The position numbers and the translations under genes are program-made. A stretch of DNA of 27,885 bases, from contig CANJOX010000003.1 of NCBI GenBank assembly GCA_947475795.1, forward strand, positions 1 through 27,885, read 5' to 3'. This stretch comes from Gemmatimonadota bacterium (GTDB lineage: Bacteria; Gemmatimonadota; Gemmatimonadetes; Gemmatimonadales; Gemmatimonadaceae). The notes below the pieces were generated by a model that saw nothing but the letters and a program-made list of their open reading frames with translations, ran no database searches and was not told where the DNA came from. Position 1 is the stretch's first letter. Every line of letters begins with the position of its first letter. Shown in pieces: positions 15,061-21,862 of the stretch.

Positions 15061-17505
15061 CTACTCGCCGTACGGGATCCAGATGTTCTTGACCTGCGTG
15101 GCGCGGCGGAGGAATTCCCGTCCCTCACCCACGCGCGGATCGAGCCACTCGCGCCCGTCCCATTCCGTCCAGGTGCGTTTCAGATTGGACGCCGATGCCC
15201 GTTCCACGGCGGCGGCGCCGTGCTGTGAACCAACGTACCACACTGCATCGACATCGTCATGGTCAGCGAGCACACTGGCGAGCACGTCGCGCGCTCCGGT
15301 CACGATGTTGACGGTGCCGGCCGGGACATCGGACGTCTCCAGCACACTGTAGAGGTCCGTGGCAGAAAGGGGAAACCGTTCCGACGGCACCGCAATCACG
15401 CGATTGCCGGTGGCCAGCAGCGGCGCGACGAGCGACACGAAGCCCAGCAGCGGATATGGATCGGGACAGGCCACCCCGACGACGCCGAGGGGCTCGTGCA
15501 TCGCCATCGCCACGCCGCGCAGGGGGACGTCGTGCACGGCGCCGTCGTGCTTGTCGGCCCAGGCGCCGTAGGTAAACAGCCGGGAGATGGCCGCCTCGAC
15601 TTCACGCACGCTGTCCTCGCCCGTCGCGCCCGTCATGGCACGCAGACGGTCGGCGACTTCCTGCTGTCGCGCCGACAGATTTTCCGCGACATAGAACAGA
15701 ATTTGCGACCGCTGATGCCCGGAGAGCTTGGCCCACGCCCCGCCGGCGTGTGCGGCCTCGACGGCGTTGCGGATATCCTTGCGACTCCCCTCGCCGACCT
15801 CCCCCACCGCGTGGCCGTCAGGACCGACCACGACGCGCGCGTAGCCGGAATCCGGACGTGCCTGCTTGCCGCCGATGAAGAGCTTCGCGGTGCGGTCGAG
15901 CGGCGGCATCGATGCCGTAGTCTGGTGCGCGGACGCGACGTCACGATGCGCGGCGTCGTGGCCCGCCGCGCGCGCGGGGGGCGCGAGCACGGGTGCCGGC
16001 GCCGCCTCGTGCGCCCGCACGGGCGTGAGGTATTCCCAAAGCCCTTCGCGTCCACCTTCACGCCCGAACCCCGATTCGCGGTACCCGCCGAACCCGGCGG
16101 CCGCGTCGAAGAGATTCGTGCTGTTGATCCACACCACGCCGCACTTGAGCTTGGGGGCGATGTCGAGGGCCAGATTGATGTTCTCGCTCCACACGCTCGC
16201 CGCGAGCCCGAAGGGGGTGTTGTTGGCGAGTGCCACCGCTTCGTCGGGGGTGCGGAAGGTCATGCTGACCAGCACCGGTCCGAAAATCTCGACCTGCGCG
16301 ATCGTGGCCGACGGGGCCACGTTGGTGAAGAGCGTAGGCGGATAGAACGACCCTTCGGCCGGTGTGGCCCACGAGGGCTGCCAGCAGGTGGCGCCCTCCT
16401 CGACTCCCTGTGCACAGAGCTGCCGGATGCGCTCGAGTTGCACCGGGGCCACGATGGCGCCCATGTCGACCGTCTTATCGAGCGGCGGGCCGATGCGCAG
16501 CCGCTCCATGCGTTCGCGCAGCTTCTCCAGCAGCCGGTCGGCGATGCCCTCCTGCACGAGCAGGCGCGACCCCGCGCAGCACACCTGGCCCTGATTGAAC
16601 CAGATCGCATCGACCACACCTTCCACCACGCTATCGAGATCCGCGTCCTCGAACACCACAAACGGACTCTTCCCGCCCAGCTCGAGCGAGAGTCCCTTGC
16701 CGGTGCCGGCCGTGGCCACGCGGATACTCCGTCCCACCTCGGTGCTGCCGGTGAACGCGATCTTGTCCACATCCGGATGGGCCACGATCGCGGCACCCGT
16801 GTGGCCGTCGCCGGTGACCAGATTGAATACGCCGGGAGGGAGACCGATCTCGTGCACCAGCTCCGCAAAACGCAGCGCCGTGAGCGGCGTGAATTCGGCG
16901 GGCTTGAGGACCACCGTGTTCCCGGCCGCGAGCGCGGGCGCGACCTTCCACGCCAGCATGAGCAGCGGGAAATTCCACGGAATCACCTGCCCCACGACGC
17001 CGTAGGCGTGCTGTCCCGGAAACTCCGCCGAGAGGAGCTGCGCCCAGCCGGCGTGATACGAGAAGTGGCGTGCGACGAGCGGAATGTCGATGTCACGCGT
17101 CTCGCGGATCGGCTTGCCGTTGTCCATCGACTCCAGCACCGCAAAGTGGCGCGCGTGTTTTTGGATGCCGCGGGCAATGGCGTACAGCCAGCGGGCGCGG
17201 GCGTGATCGTCGAGCGCCTGCCACCCCGGGAGCGCGGCGCGCGCCGCGGCCACCGCAGCGTCCACGTCGGCGGCACTGCCCTGCGCCACATGCGCGAGGC
17301 GCCGTCCGGTGGACGGGTCCTGCACCTCGAACTGCGCGTCGGGGGTGGGCGCGGTCCACGCCCCGCCGATGTAGTGCCCGAACGCATGCGCGCGCCCGGC
17401 CAGCCAGTCGCGCACCGGCGCATCGCCCTCCGGCGCGGGGCCGTAGCTCATCGCGTCGAAAATCTCACGGACAGTGGTCGGCGTCGATTTGGTCGTCGGT
17501 TCCAT
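15061..17505 (-). CDS. ALDH16-type aldehyde dehydrogenase with a second, degenerate ALDH domain
   Basis: At 814 residues this is far longer than an ordinary ALDH (~500). Residues ~40-497 form a full ALDH: PWNFP (N178), LKPAE (K201), FTGSTEVG (251-258), the general base in LELGG (E275) and the nucleophile in GQVCCAG (C309), then EIFGPV (406-411). A flexible Ala/His-rich linker (~498-537) leads to a second, shorter ALDH-like domain (~538-814). That domain keeps the cofactor-domain style (GVVGVACPDPYPLLGF, VNIVTGARD) but has no cysteine or glutamate active-site motif, and it ends in KNIWIPYGE. This architecture is characteristic of ALDH16. Bacterial members keep the catalytic cysteine, as here, unlike mammalian ALDH16A1. 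The ATG follows the aldolase stop by five bases, so acetaldehyde released by that aldolase is a likely substrate (inference). NAD+ is the expected cofactor. A start a few codons downstream is possible because no Shine-Dalgarno sequence is visible. Confidence 0.92.
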   Translation of the reverse strand: MEPTTKSTPTTVREIFDAMSYGPAPEGDAPVRDWLAGRAHAFGHYIGGAWTAPTPDAQFEVQDPSTGRRLAHVAQGSAADVDAAVAAARAALPGWQALDDHARARWLYAIARGIQKHARHFAVLESMDNGKPIRETRDIDIPLVARHFSYHAGWAQLLSAEFPGQHAYGVVGQVIPWNFPLLMLAWKVAPALAAGNTVVLKPAEFTPLTALRFAELVHEIGLPPGVFNLVTGDGHTGAAIVAHPDVDKIAFTGSTEVGRSIRVATAGTGKGLSLELGGKSPFVVFEDADLDSVVEGVVDAIWFNQGQVCCAGSRLLVQEGIADRLLEKLRERMERLRIGPPLDKTVDMGAIVAPVQLERIRQLCAQGVEEGATCWQPSWATPAEGSFYPPTLFTNVAPSATIAQVEIFGPVLVSMTFRTPDEAVALANNTPFGLAASVWSENINLALDIAPKLKCGVVWINSTNLFDAAAGFGGYRESGFGREGGREGLWEYLTPVRAHEAAPAPVLAPPARAAGHDAAHRDVASAHQTTASMPPLDRTAKLFIGGKQARPDSGYARVVVGPDGHAVGEVGEGSRKDIRNAVEAAHAGGAWAKLSGHQRSQILFYVAENLSARQQEVADRLRAMTGATGEDSVREVEAAISRLFTYGAWADKHDGAVHDVPLRGVAMAMHEPLGVVGVACPDPYPLLGFVSLVAPLLATGNRVIAVPSERFPLSATDLYSVLETSDVPAGTVNIVTGARDVLASVLADHDDVDAVWYVGSQHGAAAVERASASNLKRTWTEWDGREWLDPRVGEGREFLRRATQVKNIWIPYGE

Positions 17506-17510
17506 GCGGA

Positions 17511-18572
17511 TCAGACCATGGGTTGGCGATGGGCCGCCGCGTAGCGGCCCGTCACGTAGTGTTCGAGCTGACGCTCGACGTCGGTCAGCAAACCGCTGGC
17601 GCCGAAACGGAAGAGATGCGGACGCAGCCAGCGGTCGCCCAGCTCTTCCTTCATGAGGATGAGCCAGTCGAGTGCCTGCTTGGCCGTGCGGATGCCACCG
17701 GCCGGCTTGAAGCCGACCTCATGGCCGGTGCGCTCGCCGAAATCGCGAATCATGCGGGTCATCACGAGCCCCACCGGCAGCGTGGCGTTAGTCGCTTCTT
17801 TCCCGGTGCTGGTCTTGATGAAATCGGACCCGGCCATCATGGCCACCTGACTCGCGCGCGCGACGTTGGTGAGCGTGCCGAGCTCGCCGACGCCCAGAAT
17901 TGTCTTGAGGTGCGCCTCGCCGCAGGCGTCACGAAAGGCACGCACTTCGTCGTAGAGTGCCTGCCAGTTACCAGTCAGGACATGCGCGCGCGTAATCACC
18001 ACGTCGATTTCCGCGGCCCCGGCGGCGACGGACGCGTGGATCTCGGCCACCCGCTGCTCGAACGGCGACAGGCCGGCGGGAAAGCCGGTGGAGACGGCGG
18101 CCACGGGAATCCCGGAGCCCCGCAGCGCGTCGACCGCCGTGGCGACGTACTGGTGATAGACGCACACCGCGCCCACCGTGACGCCGAGATCGCGAACGCC
18201 GAGGGACTCGATGAGGTCGGCGCGCATCGGGTGGCGTGCCTTCGCGCACAGCCGGCGCACGTTGCCGGGGGTGTCGTCGCCGGCCAGCGTGGTGAGATCC
18301 ATGCAGGTGATGGCGCGCAGCAGCCAGGCCGCCTGCCACTCTTTCTTCACCGAACGCCGTCCGGGGAGCGAGGCCGCGCGGCGTTCGACGGCGCTGCGAT
18401 TGATCCGGAGGCCGCGCACCAACGCGAGATCGAGCGCGGTGCCCGGGTTGCGGCGGGGGGGAGCGTCCGGGCCCAATCCGGTGGGCCAGCGAACCCCGAC
18501 GGGGGCATCGGCATTCGCCTCGGCGTCCGCAGACCGGACCGGGCGTGGGGCGTGCAAGGGAGTGACGGTCAT
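17511..18572 (-). CDS. deoC: Deoxyribose-phosphate aldolase, eukaryote-like DERA type
   Basis: This class I aldolase converts 2-deoxyribose-5-phosphate to glyceraldehyde-3-phosphate and acetaldehyde, in deoxynucleoside catabolism. Key residues are intact: Asp in EIDVVI (D190), the Schiff-base lysine in DFIKTSTGK (K253) and the second lysine in GFKPAGG (K289). The 353-residue length exceeds typical bacterial DeoC (~220-260). The internal sequence follows the human-type enzyme closely, with KKEWQAAWLL (76-85), DLTTLAGDDT, VLTGNWQALYDE, GEAHLKTIL, SLLTDVERQ-like and KEELGD motifs. An extra ~45 residues at the N-terminus are low-complexity (Ala/Pro/Arg-rich) and may be partly untranslated. It is first in the run with the ALDH16-type gene. 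A short inverted repeat begins right at its start codon (18573-18618). No thymidine phosphorylase or deoB is in view. Confidence 0.95.
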   Translation of the reverse strand: MTVTPLHAPRPVRSADAEANADAPVGVRWPTGLGPDAPPRRNPGTALDLALVRGLRINRSAVERRAASLPGRRSVKKEWQAAWLLRAITCMDLTTLAGDDTPGNVRRLCAKARHPMRADLIESLGVRDLGVTVGAVCVYHQYVATAVDALRGSGIPVAAVSTGFPAGLSPFEQRVAEIHASVAAGAAEIDVVITRAHVLTGNWQALYDEVRAFRDACGEAHLKTILGVGELGTLTNVARASQVAMMAGSDFIKTSTGKEATNATLPVGLVMTRMIRDFGERTGHEVGFKPAGGIRTAKQALDWLILMKEELGDRWLRPHLFRFGASGLLTDVERQLEHYVTGRYAAAHRQPMV

Positions 18573-18683
18573 GGCCCGTGGAATCTAGGTGCGGCGAGGA
18601 GCCTCTGCATCACGGGCCTCAACTCCTGACCATGTCCAGCCGATACTCGCCTATGGAGAGGAGAACCCACGACCGACCTGACC
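18573..18683. promoter_or_regulatory. Divergent intergenic region with an 8-bp inverted repeat
   Basis: This 111-base region lies between deoC (minus) and the Ig-like protein gene (plus). GGCCCGTG (18573-18580), touching the deoC ATG, is perfectly inverted as CACGGGCC (18611-18618) with a 30-base spacer. On the minus strand a TAGATT about 9 bases before the deoC start could be a -10 element and would give a nearly leaderless mRNA. No matching -35 is seen. The repeat may be an operator for a local repressor, but an 8-bp match is weak evidence in GC-rich DNA. Confidence 0.3.
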
Positions 18684-19373
18684 ATGCGTTCCGCACGACC
18701 CACCCATCTGCTTGCCGTTCTGTTCACGGCCGTCCCGACGTTGCTGGCGTTCCCCGGTTGCACCAAAACCGTCGAACCCCCCACGGCGGCGCGGCTGACG
18801 ATCGTGCAGGGACACCTGCAAACCGCAGCCGCCGGCACCCTGTTGCCGACGGCGGTCGTGCTGCGCGTGATCGGCACCGACGGCGCCCCCATCGCGAAGA
18901 TCCCAGTGAGCTTCAACGTGCTCGCGGGTGGTGGCTCGGTGGACCCGGGTACCGTGGTGAGCGATGCGAACGGCGAGGTGAAGGCGCGCTGGACGCTCGG
19001 GCCCGGCGCAGCCACGCAGACCCTCACCGGCACCGCCCCCGGGCTGGACCCGGTCACGATCAGCGCGACCGGCATCCTGCCGAGCGAGCTCGTGATCGCG
19101 CAGGGGAACAACCAGACCGCCAAGGCCGGCGCGGCGCTGACCGTCCAGATCGTGCTGCGCGTCACCGGCGGCTCCAACGTGCCCATTCCCGGGCAGACCG
19201 TCGCCCTCGCGATCACCAGCGGCGGCGGGAGCATCTCGCCGCAGTCGGCGGTCACCAATGCGCTGGGCGAAGTCTCGGTGCGCTGGACGCTGGGCCCGTC
19301 CGCGGGTCCGCAGACGGCCACGGCCACGGCGGGCACGCTCGGCCCCATCGCCATCGCCGCCATCGCGAACTGA
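18684..19373 (+). CDS. Secreted protein with two tandem bacterial Ig-like (Big_1-like) domains
   Basis: The 229-residue protein begins with a signal sequence (MRSARPTHLLAVLFTAVPTLLAFPGC). Cys26 could be lipidated, although FPGC is a poor lipobox. Two repeats of about 95 residues follow (~36-130 and ~131-229). Each opens with a 'LTIVQG' or 'LVIAQG' strand plus 'QTA.AG', runs through 'VLRV', and closes with GEVKARWTLGP (98-108) or GEVSVRWTLGP (195-205), then 'QT.T.TA'. These are invasin/intimin-like Ig folds seen in surface proteins and abundant in Gemmatimonadota. It carries only two domains and no enzymatic or anchoring module, so it is probably a short surface or periplasmic lipoprotein. ATG 18684 has no clear Shine-Dalgarno sequence; GGAGAGGAG lies too far upstream (about 20 bases). 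Confidence 0.82.
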   Translation: MRSARPTHLLAVLFTAVPTLLAFPGCTKTVEPPTAARLTIVQGHLQTAAAGTLLPTAVVLRVIGTDGAPIAKIPVSFNVLAGGGSVDPGTVVSDANGEVKARWTLGPGAATQTLTGTAPGLDPVTISATGILPSELVIAQGNNQTAKAGAALTVQIVLRVTGGSNVPIPGQTVALAITSGGGSISPQSAVTNALGEVSVRWTLGPSAGPQTATATAGTLGPIAIAAIAN

Positions 19374-19412
19374 GCGCGCGCCGCCCCTCGGCGCGGCGCG
19401 GCCGGAACACTC

Positions 19413-19450
19413 ACGTCATCGGATCGCGGTTCGCCGCGAACCGATGACGT
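19413..19450. repeat. Large near-perfect hairpin between the Ig-like protein and SDR genes
   Basis: ACGTCATCGG-A-TCGCGG (19413-19429) is mirrored by CCGCGA-A-CCGATGACGT (19434-19450), so 16 of 17 positions pair around a TTCG loop. The single A/A mismatch is internal. A further CAC/GTG match lies two bases outside. A smaller hairpin (GCGCCG / CGGCGC, 19378-19394) precedes it. No T-run follows on either strand, so it is not a classical intrinsic terminator. It may act as a Rho-assisted terminator, an mRNA-stabilising stem, an operator or a dispersed palindromic repeat. Confidence 0.65.
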
Positions 19451-19530
19451 TCGTGCATCGTTGAGGTGATGCGCCGGCGACGCAGCGGGTATTCGTATCC
19501 CGACCGCCCGCCGTTACCCTGAACTACATC

Positions 19531-20451
19531 ATGCCGATCGCCTCCCCCCTCAGTGCGCTGGCCGGAAAAACCGTGGTCGTGACCGGCGCCAGCGACGGCG
19601 TCGGCAAGGCGGCGGTGCGCGCCTTCGTGCAGGCCGGCGCGTCGGTCGTGATGGTCGGCCGCAACGAAGCCAAAACCGCCGAGGCCGCGCACGAGATCAT
19701 GCGCGACACCGGACGCCGCACCGTGACATGGCAGATTGCTGACCTGAGCGACCAGTCGGCCGTGCGCGCGCTGGCCCACCGACTGCTGGCCACGGTGCCG
19801 CAGATCGACGTGCTGGTGAACAACGCCGGCGCGCTCTTCCTGACGCGTGAGACCACCGCGGATGGCCATGAGCGGACGTTCGCGCTCAATCACCTGAGCT
19901 ACTTCACGCTCACGCTGCTGTTGCTGCCGGCCTTGTCGGCCGCCGCGCGGCCCGGCGCCCCGGCCCGTGTGGTGTGCGTGTCCAGCCGCGCGCACCACAA
20001 CGCCCGCCCCGGGCTGGACGACCTGCAGCGCACGCGCGACTACACCGGCTGGCGCCAGTACGCGGACTCCAAGCTGTACAACATCTGGTTCACGCGCGCG
20101 CTCGCGCGGCGTCTCGATGCCTCGCGCCTCGTGGTACAGGCGCTGCACCCGGGCGTGGTGTCCACCCGGTTCGCGACCAACAACGGCCGTATGGGGATGC
20201 TGCAGCGCCGCATCATGGACCTCATCTCGATCACCCCGGAGCGGGGTGCCGACACGGCGGTCTGGCTGGCCGCTGCCGACGAGGGGTGCCGCGTGTCGGG
20301 GCAGTACTGGGTGAAGCGCCGCCGCGTGGAGCCGTCGCGCGCCGCACACGACGACGCCGCGGGCGAGCAGCTCTGGGGCGAGAGCTCCCGTCTGGCGGCG
20401 ATCGATGCCGATCAACTGATCCGCGACGCGGGGCTGCATGTTCTGGCGTGA
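19531..20451 (+). CDS. Short-chain dehydrogenase/reductase (retinol-dehydrogenase-like SDR)
   Basis: This is a classical-type NAD(P)-dependent SDR of 306 residues. The cofactor motif TGASDGVG is at 18-25, with Arg44 in VGRN suggesting NADP(H) preference. Further motifs are ADLSD (70-74), NNAG (97-100), the active-site Asn in LNH (N120), Ser in VSSRAHH (S151/S152) and YADSK (Y177, K181). The pattern after the active site (ALHPGVVSTRF) matches the retinol dehydrogenase / WW-oxidoreductase-like subgroup, which runs longer than 250 residues. The substrate is unknown. No Shine-Dalgarno sequence is visible before ATG 19531, but the N-terminus places the first strand normally. The 3' end overlaps the ABC1/UbiB-family kinase gene by 14 bases, implying co-expression. 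A role in quinone or lipid metabolism is only an inference from that neighbour. Confidence 0.93.
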   Translation: MPIASPLSALAGKTVVVTGASDGVGKAAVRAFVQAGASVVMVGRNEAKTAEAAHEIMRDTGRRTVTWQIADLSDQSAVRALAHRLLATVPQIDVLVNNAGALFLTRETTADGHERTFALNHLSYFTLTLLLLPALSAAARPGAPARVVCVSSRAHHNARPGLDDLQRTRDYTGWRQYADSKLYNIWFTRALARRLDASRLVVQALHPGVVSTRFATNNGRMGMLQRRIMDLISITPERGADTAVWLAAADEGCRVSGQYWVKRRRVEPSRAAHDDAAGEQLWGESSRLAAIDADQLIRDAGLHVLA

Positions 20452-21862
20452 TCTCCCCCGCCTTGTCGTCATTCTGTGGCGCGCGGTGCCGCTGGTGGTC
20501 TCGTTCACGCGGGATCGCCGGCGCTGGATCCGCGCGGGGGCGGGCGCCGTGCGGACGCCCGCCTTCCACGCACGGCGCGCGCGCCAGCTGGTGCACGATA
20601 TCGCCGCGCTCGGGCCGGCCTTCGTGAAGCTGGCACAGATCTTCGCCACCCGCGCCGACTTGGTCCCCGAGCCGTATCTGGCGGCCCTGGGCACCCTCAC
20701 CGACCGTGTGCCGCCGGTCCCCTGGCCCCACATTCACCGCGCGCTGACCGCGGCGTGGGGCGCGGCCCCGGAGTCGGTGGTGGACGGTCTCGACCCGATC
20801 CCGCTGGCAGCGGGCTCGCTGGGACAGGTGCACCGGGCGCGCTATCAGGGGCGCGAGGTGGTGGTCAAAGTGCTGCGCCCCAACGTCGAGGCGATCGTGG
20901 TGCGCGACGTGCGGCTGGCGCGTGCCATCGTGAACGCCGTGTACGCGCGCTTCCCGCATCATCACGTGCGGGGGTTCCTGGTGGTGCTCGACGAATTCGA
21001 GCGCCATGTGCGCGAGGAAATGGATTTCGAACGCGAAGCGATGCAGTGCCTGCGCATGCGGGAGCGCTTTGCCGACGAACCGCGGCTGCGCATTCCACAG
21101 GTGGAGACGGCGCTCACCCGCCGCGACGTGCTCGTGCTGGAGTATCTCGCGGGCACGCGCATCGACGCGCTGGACGATCAGATTGCGCGTGGCGTGGTGT
21201 CGCCGCGGACGCTCGTGGAAACACTGATCGAGACGTATGCCCGCATGATGCTGCGCGACGGGGTGTTCCACGCCGACCCGCACCCGGGCAACCTGCTGGT
21301 CGATGCACAGGGACGCATCGTGCTGCTGGACTTCGGCATGGTGATCGACGTGGAGATCCCCACGCGCAAGGCGCTCTTCGACACGATCATCGCGGCGATC
21401 CGGCGCGACCCCGAGGGGACCGCCGACGGGTTCTTCGCGCTCGGCATGGTGGCGCCGGGGACGTCACGCGACGCGATGCGGGACCTCGTGCGCGTACTGC
21501 TGGACATCGCGTACCAGGAAACGGCGATGGAAGAGCGTACCCGCGCGATCGCCGACCGGGTGATGCGCGAGCTGTTCAACTGGCCGATCGTGCTGCCGGG
21601 GGAACTCGTGTACTTCGCACGCACCGCCGCCCTCATCGAAGGGGTGGGGGCACGCTACGACCGCCATTTCAACAGCATCCGGGTGGCCTCACCGGTGGTG
21701 ATGAAAATGCGACGCGAGCTGCTCGCGGTGCTGCTGGGCGACGAGGGGACGCGCGAACCGATCATTACCTTCGCCGCCACCCTTGGCGCGCTGGCCGGTG
21801 GCGCCACGGCCCTCGTGGGGCGCGCGTGGCAGCGGCTACAGAAGGCGGCCGTGAGCCGTTAG
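20438..21862 (+). CDS. ABC1/AarF/UbiB family atypical kinase
   Basis: The 474-residue protein has the ABC1 (UbiB/COQ8) layout: the N-terminal KxGQ region LGPAFVKLAQ (58-67), the Ala-rich loop AAGSLGQVHRA (124-134), the ATP lysine VVVKVLRP (K144), EEMDFERE (193-200), the catalytic HADPHPGN (278-285) and the metal-binding DFG (298-300). The C-terminus has a weakly hydrophobic stretch around 440-460 that could be a membrane anchor. Relatives support ubiquinone or menaquinone biosynthesis and lipid homeostasis through ATPase-type activity at the inner membrane. The KxGQ glycine is Ala here (KLAQ), which is unusual for the family. ATG 20438 overlaps the SDR gene by 14 bases. The stop overlaps the convergent tamB stop by 4 bases, so no terminator can lie between them. 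Confidence 0.93.
   Translation: MFWRDLPRLVVILWRAVPLVVSFTRDRRRWIRAGAGAVRTPAFHARRARQLVHDIAALGPAFVKLAQIFATRADLVPEPYLAALGTLTDRVPPVPWPHIHRALTAAWGAAPESVVDGLDPIPLAAGSLGQVHRARYQGREVVVKVLRPNVEAIVVRDVRLARAIVNAVYARFPHHHVRGFLVVLDEFERHVREEMDFEREAMQCLRMRERFADEPRLRIPQVETALTRRDVLVLEYLAGTRIDALDDQIARGVVSPRTLVETLIETYARMMLRDGVFHADPHPGNLLVDAQGRIVLLDFGMVIDVEIPTRKALFDTIIAAIRRDPEGTADGFFALGMVAPGTSRDAMRDLVRVLLDIAYQETAMEERTRAIADRVMRELFNWPIVLPGELVYFARTAALIEGVGARYDRHFNSIRVASPVVMKMRRELLAVLLGDEGTREPIITFAATLGALAGGATALVGRAWQRLQKAAVSR

Noticed and set aside
15259..17544. 761-codon plus-strand frame opposite the ALDH16-type gene
   Set aside because: Antisense to a clear enzyme with intact motifs. The product is rich in Arg/His/Gly/Asp and has no domain pattern.
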